Notes: generated by a model from the sequence alone, not told the origin. Positions 18,443 to 27,813 are shown, counted from the stretch's first letter. The stretch is 64,000 bases of DNA from JAGVSR01 sp964458265 (GCA_964458265.1 CAYWIF010000008.1:27794-91793); one strand, 5' to 3'. Program-made: numbers and translations.

Positions 18443-18814
18443 ATGCGCACCTATCTCATCTCCTACGATCTCGCGAAGCCCCACGTTTCCAAGCATGTCG
18501 TCGCCCACGCCATCATGAGCCTCGGCTCAAGCTGGGCGCGTCCACTGGAGAACACGTGGTACGTGCGCTCGGACGAAAGTGAAGAAACTCTCGAAGCCTG
18601 GCTCGGCCGGTATCTCGAGGCCGATGATGGCCTCCTGATCCAGCCGGTGAAGGAAGAGGCGGTGATGACGAACACGTCGCTGCGTTGGTTCCGTCAGCGC
18701 CGCGCCGGGATCGACGTCACTGAGCACACCAACATCATCGCGTTCCCGGTGGTTGCGCCCTTGGCCGGCGAGCGGGCTGATGAGCCCGAACTGCCCTTCG
18801 CTGCAGCGTGCTGA
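18443..18814 (+). CDS. small Cas2/SinR-like protein of unknown role
   Basis: 123 residues with a good ribosome site (AAGGAG) before ATG 18443. The first half (MRTYLISYDLAKPHVSKH, then NTWYVRSDE and DDGLLIQPV) has the layout of the Cas2/VapD ferredoxin fold: a beta strand ending in Asp, a helix, and a strand of a monomer interface. Such standalone proteins are annotated in alphaproteobacteria as SinR-family or hypothetical. There is no CRISPR array or other cas gene in the window. The 206 bases upstream are AT-rich (TAATATATAAT) and suit a promoter; a strong terminator follows. Confidence 0.7.
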   Translation: MRTYLISYDLAKPHVSKHVVAHAIMSLGSSWARPLENTWYVRSDESEETLEAWLGRYLEADDGLLIQPVKEEAVMTNTSLRWFRQRRAGIDVTEHTNIIAFPVVAPLAGERADEPELPFAAAC

Positions 18815-18946
18815 GTTTGTAACTGCATTCGACCCTTTCGACTGCCCAGTCGATCGCCGTCTCGCCTCTCTCTCCCGCGGGGATTGTTCATCCCCGTCCC
18901 AAAAGCGAGACAGCCCCTCCGCTTCTCCCCCGAAGCGGTCAAACGA

Positions 18947-18981
18947 GGCCGGACCCTCTGCCCAGAGGTCCGGCCTTTTTT
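18947..18981 (+). terminator. intrinsic terminator
   Basis: Stem GGCCGGACCTCTG-type inverted repeat (GGCCGGACCCTCT / AGAGGTCCGGCC) with a three-base loop, followed by eight T. It ends the Cas2/SinR-like gene and lies right at the 3' end of the convergent ispG. Confidence 0.9.
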
Positions 18982-20271
18982 TTAACCCACCGTTTCGGGC
19001 TTGGCCTTGGCGGTGAGGCGGTGGCCTTTGGGGGCGCTGCGGGCGAAGCGGGCTTCGATGTACTCTTCGACGAGGGCCTTGAAATCGTCGGCAATGCGGG
19101 GCCCGCGCAGGGTCGTGAATTTTTCCCCGTCGACAAAAATGGGGGCGGCTGGCGCTTCGCCGGTGCCGGGTAGCGAGATACCGATGTCGGCGTGTTTGGA
19201 CTCACCGGGGCCATTCACGATGCAGCCCATGACGGCGAGGTTTAAGTTTTCGACGCCGGGATAGCGCGTCTTCCAGTCCGGCATGCGATCGCGGATCATG
19301 TTCTGCACGTCGCGGGCGAGTTCCTGGAAGGTCGTGGACGTCGTGCGGCCGCAGCCCGGACACGCCGCGACGACGGGAACGAAAGCGCGGAAGCCCATCG
19401 TCTGCAAAAGCTCCTGGGCGGCGCGGACTTCGAGCGTGCGGTCACCGCCTGGTTCGGGCGTCAGCGAGAAGCGGATGGTGTCGCCGATGCCGCGTTGGAG
19501 CAGGATGCCCATCGCGGCCGACGATGCGACGATGCCTTTCGACCCCATGCCGGCTTCGGTGAGCCCAAGATGGAGCGCATAGTTGCAGCGCGCGGCCAGC
19601 ATTGCGTAGCAGGCGATGAGGTCCTGGACGGCGGAGACCTTGGCCGAAATGATGATCTTGTCGGCGCCAAGCCCCAGTTCTTCGGCGCGGGCCGCGGATA
19701 GCAGTCCCGATTGGACCATGGCTTCGCGCATGACTTCGCGCGCATCTTTTGGATCGGGCAACGCGGCGTTGGCATCCATCAGATGGGTCAGGAGTTCCTG
19801 ATCGAGGGAGCCCCAGTTGACGCCTATGCGAACGGGCTTGCCGTAGCGGATCGCCATTTCGACAATGGCTGAGAATTGGCGATCGCGCTTGTCCTTGAAG
19901 CCGACGTTGCCGGGATTGATGCGGTACTTGTCGAGGGCTTCGGCGCAGGCGGGATTTTCGCCGAGCAGCTTGTGGCCGATATAGTGGAAATCACCGACCA
20001 GGGGGACCTTCACACCGCGCTTCAGGAGGCCATCCTTGATGTGCGGCACGGCCTTGGCGGCTTCGTCCCGATCGACGGTTATGCGCACGATTTCAGATCC
20101 GGCGCGAGCGAGTGCCGCGACTTGATCGATCGTACCTTTGATGTCGGCGGTGTCGGTGTTGGTCATCGACTGGACGACCACCGGCGCGCCACCGCCGACG
20201 ACCACGCCTCCCACCGGGACGGCGACCGAAGGGCGGCGGGTCGCGAGAACAACAGTGCCGTCGGTGCTCAT
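18982..20271 (-). CDS. ispG: 4-hydroxy-3-methylbut-2-en-1-yl diphosphate synthase
   Basis: 429-residue iron-sulfur enzyme of the MEP isoprenoid pathway that makes HMBPP. N-terminal TIM-barrel markers include VVVQSMTNTDTAD, VRITVDRDEAA and VPLVGDFHYIGH; the [4Fe-4S] ligands are in CPGCGR (about 303-306) and GCIVNGPGE (about 347), which define the family. The protein is the two-domain bacterial form. It lies upstream of the zinc block on the same strand but 91 bases separate it from znuB's end. Confidence 0.96.
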   Translation of the reverse strand: MSTDGTVVLATRRPSVAVPVGGVVVGGGAPVVVQSMTNTDTADIKGTIDQVAALARAGSEIVRITVDRDEAAKAVPHIKDGLLKRGVKVPLVGDFHYIGHKLLGENPACAEALDKYRINPGNVGFKDKRDRQFSAIVEMAIRYGKPVRIGVNWGSLDQELLTHLMDANAALPDPKDAREVMREAMVQSGLLSAARAEELGLGADKIIISAKVSAVQDLIACYAMLAARCNYALHLGLTEAGMGSKGIVASSAAMGILLQRGIGDTIRFSLTPEPGGDRTLEVRAAQELLQTMGFRAFVPVVAACPGCGRTTSTTFQELARDVQNMIRDRMPDWKTRYPGVENLNLAVMGCIVNGPGESKHADIGISLPGTGEAPAAPIFVDGEKFTTLRGPRIADDFKALVEEYIEARFARSAPKGHRLTAKAKPETVG

Positions 20272-20362
20272 AGACCCGATGCCTCGTTCGATCCGGTGCG
20301 AAATTACCGGGCTTCCATTCCCTAACTAGCCGATCAAGGCGGAGTTCGCCAGATGGCCGCGG

Positions 20363-21151
20363 TTAGCGGCGGCTGAAGATGGCCAGTGATAAGCCCGCGA
20401 TGATGGCCATGCAGAGGACAATCGAAGGTCCGCCGGGGGCGTCGACGTTGGCGGAAAGCGTCAAACCGAGTGCGACGCTCATGGCACCGACCAGCGCGGC
20501 GGTGAGGACGAGACCCTCGGGCGTCGCGGCAAACGGGCGGGCGGCGACAATGGGAACAATCAGAAAGGCGATGGCGAGAAGCACGCCCACGATCTTCATG
20601 GCGATCGCGATGGTCAGCGCCAGAACCACGATGAAGGCGGCGCGAACGCGCCGGCTCGGCACCCCTTCGGCGGAGGCCAATTCCTCGTGCACGGCGACGC
20701 GCAGCAGCGGCTGCCAGAGCCAGGCCATGACGCCAAGCACCACCGCGCCGCCGCCGTAGATCAACCAGAGGTCGCCCGAGGTGACGGCGAACACATCGCC
20801 GAACAGGTATCCCATCAGATCGACCGATGGCCCGGCAATAACCGCCGTGGCGATGACGCCGAGGGCGAGGGTTCCGTGATGGGTGAGACCAAGGATGGCG
20901 TCGAGGGGGACAAGTTTCTGCCGGCCCAGCACGATGAGGAGTGAGGCGACGGCGAGCGTCGTGACGATGACGCTCGCGGTGACGTCGATGTTGAGCAAAA
21001 GCCCAAGCGCGACACCGACGAGGCTCGCCTGGGCGACCGTTTCGCCGAAATAGGCCATCCTGTTCCAGACGAGAATGGCGCCGAGCGGCGCGGCGATCAC
21101 GGCAAGGCCGACGCCGGCAGCCAGCGCGCGGAGTAGAAATGGTTCGATCAC
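20363..21151 (-). CDS. znuB: zinc ABC transporter permease
   Basis: 262-residue inner-membrane permease of the ZnuABC zinc importer, with seven to eight hydrophobic helices and the family markers MAYFGETVAQASLVGVALG and TIAIAMKIVGVLLAIAFLIVP. It overlaps the end of znuC by four bases (ATGA at 21148-21151), so the two are coupled. The substrate-binding gene znuA is not here but at 1907. Confidence 0.93.
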   Translation of the reverse strand: MIEPFLLRALAAGVGLAVIAAPLGAILVWNRMAYFGETVAQASLVGVALGLLLNIDVTASVIVTTLAVASLLIVLGRQKLVPLDAILGLTHHGTLALGVIATAVIAGPSVDLMGYLFGDVFAVTSGDLWLIYGGGAVVLGVMAWLWQPLLRVAVHEELASAEGVPSRRVRAAFIVVLALTIAIAMKIVGVLLAIAFLIVPIVAARPFAATPEGLVLTAALVGAMSVALGLTLSANVDAPGGPSIVLCMAIIAGLSLAIFSRR

Positions 21152-22029
21152 GAGGCGTCTCCCGCGCCACGGCTGTCCGATCCAGGGAGGGCGCTGCCAT
21201 CCAGACCGTGGGCATGATCGTGGTGGTGGCGGTAGACCCCGAAAGCGCGAGCGGTCTCGGGTCCGAAGAGGCGCATATACTCGGGATGCTGAGCGACTGT
21301 ATCGGGCACGCCGGAGCAGCAGATGTGGCGGTTGAGGCAGAGAACACGGTCGCTCTGGGCCATGACGACATGAAGGTCGTGTGAGACGAGGAGGACGCCG
21401 ATGCCGCGCTTGTCGCGCAGGGCACCGATCAGGGCATAGAGGTCTGCTTCGCCGGTATAATCGACGCCACGGACTGGCTCGTCGAGGACCAGGAGATCAG
21501 GGTCTGCCGTCAGCGCCCGCGCAAGCAGCACGCGCTGGAGTTCGCCGCCGGAAAGTTCGCTTAGCTGTTGATCGAGGCAGCGTTCGGCACCGACCTCGGC
21601 GAGCAAGGCTCGCAAATGTTCGCGCGGCGACGTGTGGCCGAGGGACAGGAAGCGCACGACGGTCATGGGCAGCGCACGGTCGATATCGAAGCGCTGCGGC
21701 ACGTACCCGACTTTCAAATCCTCGACACGGCTGATTTCGCCGCCGGTGAGTTCCTGGACACCAAGCAGGGCCCGAACGAGGCTCGTCTTGCCGGACCCGT
21801 TGGGGCCGATCAGGGTGACGATCTCGCGGGGGTGAATATCAACATCGACGTGGTCGAGGATCAAACGGTCGGCCCGCTTCAGCGTGAGACCGCGGGCGCT
21901 GATCAGCGCGGTGGTATCGAAGGCCTTACCGGGACCGTGTTCGTGCCCGCAACCGCACGCCTGGTAGGCGTGATGGGGCGCAGGGCCATGCCCATGATGG
22001 TTGGCCTCAGCGTGCGGCGCGCCGGTCAT
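21148..22029 (-). CDS. znuC: zinc ABC transporter ATP-binding protein
   Basis: 293-residue ABC ATPase. Walker A is GPNGSGKTS, the signature is ELSGGELQRV, Walker B is LLVLDEPVRGVD, and the H-loop is VSHDLHVV. The family motif GYVPQRFDIDR is present. Both ends are extended with His-rich stretches (HHGHGPAPHH near the start; HHHDHAHG near the end), which would bind zinc and are longer than in many ZnuC proteins. It follows zur by 30 bases and precedes znuB with a 4-base overlap: zur-znuC-znuB is one operon. Confidence 0.94.
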   Translation of the reverse strand: MTGAPHAEANHHGHGPAPHHAYQACGCGHEHGPGKAFDTTALISARGLTLKRADRLILDHVDVDIHPREIVTLIGPNGSGKTSLVRALLGVQELTGGEISRVEDLKVGYVPQRFDIDRALPMTVVRFLSLGHTSPREHLRALLAEVGAERCLDQQLSELSGGELQRVLLARALTADPDLLVLDEPVRGVDYTGEADLYALIGALRDKRGIGVLLVSHDLHVVMAQSDRVLCLNRHICCSGVPDTVAQHPEYMRLFGPETARAFGVYRHHHDHAHGLDGSALPGSDSRGAGDAS

Positions 22030-22059
22030 TGTTGCGACTGCTCCTTCGAGGTGCGCGCG

Positions 22060-22590
22060 TCAGGTCTCGCCCGCCGAGCAGCGTGGACAGAGACCCTGGA
22101 CTTCGACGAACTTGATGCGGGGCGTGAATTTGGCACCCTTCGCAGCTTCGCCGATCTGGTCGAAGATATGCTGGCCATCGACCTCGCCTACCGCGCCGCA
22201 TTTCTCGCACGACAGGAAAATCGGGCGGCGGCCTTTGCTCGTGTGGTCGGTCCGGCGGCAGGCAAAGAAGGCATTCTTGCTTTCGAGGCGGTGAATAACG
22301 CCGGCGTCGATCAGCGCGTCGATGGCGCGATAAATGGAGATCGGCGCGACGCGCGTGCCCTTTTCGCCCAAGCGGGCGAGGATATCGTAGGCCCCGATGG
22401 ACGCATGGGTGGCGGCTATTTCCTCAAAAACCTGCTGGCGCAGCTTGGTGAACCTAAGGTTCCGGTCGGCAAACACTTTCGCCGCCCGCTCGACCGTCTG
22501 AGCGAGTTTCTTGGCTGTCTGCTGGTCGGGGTTTGGGAATGGTGACCGCTGACCCGCGTCGGACTTCGTAGGGATTTGAGTTTCGCTCAT
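22060..22590 (-). CDS. zur: zinc uptake regulator Zur (Fur family)
   Basis: 176-residue Fur-family repressor. The winged helix covers about residues 45-110 (FTKLRQQVFEEI, VAPISIYRAIDAL, FFACRRTDH); the structural zinc site is visible in CEKCG and CPRCS, the pattern of Zur. It heads the zur-znuC-znuB operon, which fits autoregulated zinc uptake. The chosen start at 22590 gives an N-terminal extension of about 20 residues before the fold; a shorter start is possible. A near-perfect operator lies about 60 bases upstream. Confidence 0.93.
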   Translation of the reverse strand: MSETQIPTKSDAGQRSPFPNPDQQTAKKLAQTVERAAKVFADRNLRFTKLRQQVFEEIAATHASIGAYDILARLGEKGTRVAPISIYRAIDALIDAGVIHRLESKNAFFACRRTDHTSKGRRPIFLSCEKCGAVGEVDGQHIFDQIGEAAKGAKFTPRIKFVEVQGLCPRCSAGET

Positions 22591-22648
22591 GTAGCGACCT
22601 TATTGCCGGGTGCGGCAGAGCCCCGGCTGTGACGATGCAATGTGTTAC

Positions 22649-22663
22649 CGTTATAATATAACG
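22649..22663. promoter_or_regulatory. Zur operator
   Basis: CGTTATA-A-TATAACG is a perfect 7-1-7 inverted repeat 59 bases upstream of the zur start. It matches the GTTATA-N-TATAAC pattern of alphaproteobacterial Zur sites. The rest of the 363-base gap up to the divergent membrane protein gene (22591-22953) shows nothing else I can support. Confidence 0.8.
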
Positions 22664-22953
22664 ATTATGCGGATGATTGCCATAGGGGGCGTTGCTGCGC
22701 CGGCACGCCGAGGCGGGCGGCGGCATACCTGAGCGTTCCGGAGTGAATAAACTTTAATTCGGAAACGCGCGCCTACGCCCCAATTTGGACGCCGGACGAC
22801 CTTGAATTGGCTTGCTCAGCGACGGATCGCAGCCGCTACCGCGTTTCATCGCTCAAGCCAGTTAAGCGCCGACCGGGGAAACGCTGACGGTCTGTCCGAA
22901 GATAGGCGGCAGATAGGCGGCGGCGCCGGGTGGGGTTTCCAGAGGTTCCTGAC

Positions 22954-25900
22954 ATGGCTGACGACACGCTTCCCACACCGCCGGCCGCTGGCATGGCGTG
23001 GCCCGACATTACGGTTCTGCAAGATCCAGCGGCCGTGCAGGCGCTATCGGGCAAGATCTTCCTCGGGGTCGCACTGCTTTTGGCGATGGCCGGCCTCTAC
23101 CGCATCATGCCCCGGCTGTGGCGTGCCATCGAGAATGTGTTCTTCACGAATTGGCGGCTCGCACTGCTCGGCACGACGGGCATCATTCTCTCCCTGGCCT
23201 CGGGCTGGACGACGTGGGATGGCATGCGGAATTTCACGAACGAGCCTGTTCTTTCGTTCATGATTACGTTCGGGATCCAGGGGATCATGCTGATTATCGC
23301 CTGGCTGATCGGCGAGAGTTTCGCGACGGGAATGAGTCAGAAGGCGGCGGCCCATTCCGGTGTTTTGCCCCGCTCCGTGCAGGCTGGCGCCGGCGCGGTC
23401 ATTGGCGTTCTTCTTGCGATCACGCTCGGCATTCTATCGGTTCGCTTCTGGCTTGGCGGGTTTGGCGGGCAACCGGCGATCGATGCGACGCCGCTGGAGA
23501 CGAGCGACAGCGTCCTGATCGTCGTCGTCGGATTGCTTGTGGCAGCCCTCGTCGCACTCTACTCGGCCGGTGACGTGGTCAAGCCAATACTTCAGTCGAC
23601 GCGCGTCATCGCCAAGAATGCCATGCTGTGGGTGATGTTTCTCGCCTGCATGGCGTCGTCGGTGTTCTTCTCATTCGATAGCCGATTCAATGCCATCTTC
23701 CCGCAGGACGAGCGTGTGCGCGCCGCAGAATTGCGCGCGCAGAACCAAGTCGGCGGTATTATCGCGGACATTGGTCAAACAATAGAGACGCGCCGAGCGG
23801 AAGCCGCCAATGCGCTGTTCAAGTCCGAGGGGTGGGTCGGCTACGAAGCAGAGCTCGACAAGCTCTCGACGGCATCGCGTGGTGCCGAGAAGCTGATCGA
23901 GGCTTACTATGTCGAACAGATGGAAGAGCGCCGGCGCGGCATCGCCGAGCAGCAGGAAAGGATTGCAACGGCACAGAGCAGTCAGTCCGGCCTGGCGCTG
24001 AAGAAGACGGCGCTGACCGAAGAGGTTGCACGCCTGGAAGCGGAGCGGCCGGCCCTCGTTGCCGAATTGCAGACCAAGAAAAGCGAACTCGATGCGCGCG
24101 CCAAGGAAGTCGATGCAAAGCGCGTCGAGGCGATGGCCGAGGAAAAGGGTGTCGAGGGCACGCTGAAGGTTGGCCGAGGTCAGTTTTATCGTCAGCGGAT
24201 GGCTGAACTTGGCAAGCTTCAGGACTATTACAAAATCGGCGAACAGCGGGTAAAGGACGCGCAAAAGCGGGTCGACGACACCAGCGGACGGATCGATGCC
24301 ATCAAGCGCGAGCTTGCCGGCATCGACGGCAGTCTTGCCAAGCTGACGGGGGAGGCTGAGACCGCGCAACAGCGCATCGCGGCGGCCAGCAGCCCGAACC
24401 TCGCCGCTGAAGCCATGCCGAAAGTCGATCCGTCGCGCGTGCTGCCCGAATTCGACGCGGCGCGGATTGCTTTCCGTCAAAAGCCTGACGGCGCTGGCCT
24501 GAAATCAGTGCAAGACCAGTGCGCGCAGCTTTTCAGTGCCATGGTATCGACGCCGACAACCAAGGACCGGGTTCAGGGCATCGATTGCGACCCCAAGCGA
24601 GCACAGGACGCAGCCGCCTTTCTCTTGGCGCTCGATACCGGCGCCCAAGTGTTCGCCGCGAACTGCGTGGGCGGCGAGAAGCTCACCGCGAACAAATCGA
24701 CCGACGAACTTCTGGGATTTTCGCGCCGCTGTCTGGCCGACAGCGGATTGGCATCGGCGGACACCGATGCGCTGCGCACCAAGATCAACTTCATCGAGCT
24801 GAACCGGGACGACAAGGCACACAATTTCGTGGTGTCCATAAACGCGTTCCAGGATGGCAACAGGCTGGCTTACTTGGCGCTGGCCATTGCCATCGCCATC
24901 GACAGTCTGATCTTCATGTCCGGTCTCTTCGGCGCCAATGCCGTTCGGTCGCCCCTGTCTGACGTTCCGACAAGCAAGGCGCGGACGGCCGAGCAGCTTG
25001 AAGACATCATCGAGAACGCGCTGCTGCCCGACACGTTCGAGAACGCGCGTGCGACGCTCCAGGCCATGCGGCCGATTACCAACGACCGCGGCTTCATGGC
25101 CGAAGTGCGCCCCGATCGACTCGATCCACACAGCGCCGACCGCGTGCTTGCCGTCTTGAATGCGGGCACGACGATCCACGCCGTCGAACACGATCCGGTC
25201 GCGGATCGCTATCTGGTGCGGGCGGAACTGTTCGAGTTCCTGTCGGGAATTTCCAAGAAATCGTTCCAGGCCAATGCACAGCACGCCACCATCGCAGAGA
25301 TGGAAAAGACGGTTTCGGTGGCGCTGCTGCCCGATATTGCGCGCAACATCGATACGGTGCTGTCCTACATGCATCCGATCACGGAAAAACACGGCTTCAT
25401 GGCTGAGATGAAGATCGGCGAGATCAACGACGACGCCGACCGGCGGGTTATTCGTCAAGTTCTGAATGCCGGGGCCGTCCATCAGCGCGTGCAAAGGACG
25501 GATTCGGACCCCTCACATTACTTCATCCATCGCGACCTCTATCAAACGCTTGCGCGCTTGCGGGCACGAACGCTGCTCACGTCAAATGGTGGTGCGCTCG
25601 ACTTCGGCAACGACCGGGCGCCTCCTGGCCCAGCTCTGCCTCTCGACAGTACGCCGCCCGCCTTGGAGCACCGGCCGGCGCCGCCTGCATTGGAGCAAGC
25701 TTCAGATCCGCTTCCGCCTGCCGCGTCGCGCCAGGCCGGTCAGGAACAAGTGCGATCAATCCGGCGGCGCCTGATGATGGAACTCGGGTTCGCACCGTCG
25801 ACCTATGGCGATCTGGTGCGCAGCGGAGCGCTCGCCCAGGCGAACATTCTGGCAAATCAACTCAAGCGTCTCTGCCAGCAGCAGCGTTCGATCGGCGAGC

Positions 25901-26292
25901 ACATCGACAACGAACTGCAGGACCTCAACGACGAGCTTGACCGGGCCGTCGCAGCGATGCGTCATGAAGCTTTCTCGGGCGAAGCTATCGACGAGGCTGC
26001 CGATCAGCTGAGAGACATCCTGCCCGCCATCATTCTGATGCACGGCGGCGTTTATCAGGAGAACCTTTTCAAGCTCATCGAGAGCCTTGAGGCGGCGAAT
26101 GGCGAAGACAAGCTAGACCGCAAAGAGCAGCAGTTGCTGCAGCGTCTCAAGTATCATGAATCAGCTTTGAGCAAGGTGGGCAGGAGCGAAAGCGAAGATT
26201 GGAAGCTGATTGGCTCGCTTATCGACGACTTCGCGCAAGGGGCAACGCCCGGCGACCCGCGCGGGAATGCCGACCACCGGCGGCCCAACTAG
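22954..26292 (+). CDS. large membrane/coiled-coil protein with duplicated domain, unknown function
   Basis: 1112 residues from ATG 22954 (AGAGG upstream; the frame opens at GTG 22930). Six hydrophobic helices fill residues 33-242. A long charged, mostly helical coiled-coil region with repeated Glu/Lys/Arg runs from about 250 to 475, then a Cys-containing globular part (about 520-630) and one more membrane helix (about 638-658). Next come two tandem copies of an 85-residue module (683-766 and 782-869) sharing ALLPD, M-PIT...GFMAE and LNAG. The C-terminus is Pro/Ala-rich linker, then a helical tail. I do not recognise the family. The layout, with the module in the cytoplasm, would suit a membrane-tethered scaffold or sensor; that is inference. 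A terminator separates it from the next gene. Confidence 0.75.
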   Translation: MADDTLPTPPAAGMAWPDITVLQDPAAVQALSGKIFLGVALLLAMAGLYRIMPRLWRAIENVFFTNWRLALLGTTGIILSLASGWTTWDGMRNFTNEPVLSFMITFGIQGIMLIIAWLIGESFATGMSQKAAAHSGVLPRSVQAGAGAVIGVLLAITLGILSVRFWLGGFGGQPAIDATPLETSDSVLIVVVGLLVAALVALYSAGDVVKPILQSTRVIAKNAMLWVMFLACMASSVFFSFDSRFNAIFPQDERVRAAELRAQNQVGGIIADIGQTIETRRAEAANALFKSEGWVGYEAELDKLSTASRGAEKLIEAYYVEQMEERRRGIAEQQERIATAQSSQSGLALKKTALTEEVARLEAERPALVAELQTKKSELDARAKEVDAKRVEAMAEEKGVEGTLKVGRGQFYRQRMAELGKLQDYYKIGEQRVKDAQKRVDDTSGRIDAIKRELAGIDGSLAKLTGEAETAQQRIAAASSPNLAAEAMPKVDPSRVLPEFDAARIAFRQKPDGAGLKSVQDQCAQLFSAMVSTPTTKDRVQGIDCDPKRAQDAAAFLLALDTGAQVFAANCVGGEKLTANKSTDELLGFSRRCLADSGLASADTDALRTKINFIELNRDDKAHNFVVSINAFQDGNRLAYLALAIAIAIDSLIFMSGLFGANAVRSPLSDVPTSKARTAEQLEDIIENALLPDTFENARATLQAMRPITNDRGFMAEVRPDRLDPHSADRVLAVLNAGTTIHAVEHDPVADRYLVRAELFEFLSGISKKSFQANAQHATIAEMEKTVSVALLPDIARNIDTVLSYMHPITEKHGFMAEMKIGEINDDADRRVIRQVLNAGAVHQRVQRTDSDPSHYFIHRDLYQTLARLRARTLLTSNGGALDFGNDRAPPGPALPLDSTPPALEHRPAPPALEQASDPLPPAASRQAGQEQVRSIRRRLMMELGFAPSTYGDLVRSGALAQANILANQLKRLCQQQRSIGEHIDNELQDLNDELDRAVAAMRHEAFSGEAIDEAADQLRDILPAIILMHGGVYQENLFKLIESLEAANGEDKLDRKEQQLLQRLKYHESALSKVGRSESEDWKLIGSLIDDFAQGATPGDPRGNADHRRPN
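25000..25560 (+). repeat. two tandem copies of an 85-residue protein module
   Basis: Within the large membrane protein, codons 683-766 (25000-25251) and 782-869 (25297-25560) encode related sequences. Shared positions include ALLPD, a Met-x-PIT block, GFMAE and a D-R-----LNAG block near the end, at equal spacing. The DNA copies have diverged, so the duplication is old. Confidence 0.7.
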
Positions 26293-26318
26293 CAATCGGA
26301 AATCTGGTGCATGTCTTG

Positions 26319-26356
26319 CAAATAGCTCTGTTCCAGACAGGGCTATTTGTTTTTTT
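26319..26356 (+). terminator. intrinsic terminator
   Basis: CAAATAGCTCTGT pairs with ACAGGGCTATTTG (one G-T pair), loop TCCAG, then a run of seven T. It closes the large membrane protein gene. The remaining bases up to 26542 are the AT-rich leader of the next gene. Confidence 0.9.
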
Positions 26357-26542
26357 GGCCACCCGGCGTGGTTACGCAATTCTTTCTTCGCAGCATCGAA
26401 TTTCGCAGCCGACCTTTACGAAGCGATAACCCGATTATTTCAAATCGTATCGATGTTCTTCAGTCTGAAAACTTAATTCAAGATTTCATTTACACACCGG
26501 GACGTAAGTTCGGCTGAATAACTTTTACCGGTAGGGCCAGCC

Positions 26543-27751
26543 ATGTCCCGCACTCTCAAGTGCTTACGAGACTTCAAGGCCGCGGACAGCGGCGCCATCG
26601 CGCCGCTCTTCGGATTGATGATGATGGCCATGCTCATCCTCGTCGGCGTCAGCATCGACGGCGCCCGGGGCACGCGCATTTCATTAGTCGCATCCAACGC
26701 TCTTGACGCCGCAGCACTTGCTGCCGCCAAGACATTGCGGCTGAACAACCCCACCGACGAGGAGTTGACCGCCCTTGTTCAGGACTATTTCAATTCGAAC
26801 TTCGTGGAAAGCAATGCAGCCGCTGTCTTAAACGATCTGGTTGTCGTCGTGGACCGCACGATCAACAGCGTCAGTCTCGTTGCCAAGGTGAAGGTGCCGA
26901 CAACCATCACGGCGCTGCTCGGCAGCGACTATATGGACGTGAATTTGAATGCTTCGGCGGTCTACGACGTGAAGGATGTTGAGGTTTCCATGATGCTCGA
27001 CGTCAGCGGATCCATGTCGGGCACCAAGCTTGCCGACCTCAAGTTGGCCGCAAAAGATCTCGTGGACATCATGCTCCCTCTCGACACGCCGCACGAAAAC
27101 CGCGTGGCGATTGCTCCCTTCTCGACGTCGGTGAATGCCGGATCTCTGGCAGCAACGGTGAGCTACGACGGGCGCCGCAGCCGCGCAGGGACGACGTGCG
27201 TGACCGAACGTGCGGGCGCCGAGGCATTCACCGACGCTTCACCCACCACCAACCTACTCAAGAAGGAAACCACATCCTGCCCGACCAGCGCCGTGCTGCC
27301 GCTCACCAACAACATTGAAGACCTGCACGACGCCATCGATGCGATGAACGCTGGGGGCTTGACGGCGGGTCATCTGGGCATCTCCTGGGCTTGGTATCTA
27401 TTGTCGCCGGAATGGTCGTCTGTTCTGCCCGGCGATAGCGCACCAACCGCCTACGACAACCCTGAGGTCCGCAAGGTTGCCATCCTGATGACGGACGGCA
27501 TGTTCAACACCTACTACGAGGGCGACAACGGAAACTCCGTCGCTCAGGCTCGCGCGCTGTGCGACAACATGAAGGCGGAGGGCGTCACAGTCTTCACGGT
27601 TGGGTTCCAGGTTCCTGCTGAGGTCGTCCCGACGTTGCAGTATTGCGCGACATCGCCGAAGCACTGGTATCCGGCCGAGGACGGCGTGCAATTGCGCAAA
27701 ACCTTCAAGGAAATCGCAAACCGCTTGAACGGACTTCGTCTCTCGTCCTGA
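26543..27751 (+). CDS. TadG-like von Willebrand type A protein
   Basis: 402 residues. The N-terminus carries the TadE/TadG-type anchor (SGAIAPLFGLMMMAMLILVGVSIDGARG), which in this family is a pilin-like segment left in the membrane. The vWA domain follows with an intact metal-ion-dependent adhesion site: DVSGSMSG (about 150-157), a conserved Thr, and LMTDGMF (about 316). Relatives belong to Flp/Tad pilus loci or act alone as surface adhesion proteins. No other tad gene is in the window, so this is a solitary copy. A terminator follows directly. Confidence 0.85.
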   Translation: MSRTLKCLRDFKAADSGAIAPLFGLMMMAMLILVGVSIDGARGTRISLVASNALDAAALAAAKTLRLNNPTDEELTALVQDYFNSNFVESNAAAVLNDLVVVVDRTINSVSLVAKVKVPTTITALLGSDYMDVNLNASAVYDVKDVEVSMMLDVSGSMSGTKLADLKLAAKDLVDIMLPLDTPHENRVAIAPFSTSVNAGSLAATVSYDGRRSRAGTTCVTERAGAEAFTDASPTTNLLKKETTSCPTSAVLPLTNNIEDLHDAIDAMNAGGLTAGHLGISWAWYLLSPEWSSVLPGDSAPTAYDNPEVRKVAILMTDGMFNTYYEGDNGNSVAQARALCDNMKAEGVTVFTVGFQVPAEVVPTLQYCATSPKHWYPAEDGVQLRKTFKEIANRLNGLRLSS

Positions 27752-27771
27752 TCATGCAAGCTATTCGAAAC

Positions 27772-27813
27772 AAAATTGCCGCTGTCCCAAATTCGGGGTG
27801 GCGGCAATTTTTT
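27772..27813 (+). terminator. intrinsic terminator
   Basis: AAAATTGCCGC and GCGGCAATTTTTT form the stem of a hairpin with an 18-base loop and a T run; it lies between the TadG-like gene and the convergent hydrolase gene and can act on both strands. Confidence 0.75.

Noticed and set aside
18443..18814. CRISPR-Cas locus suggested by the Cas2-like protein
   Set aside because: No direct-repeat array and no other cas gene within the window.
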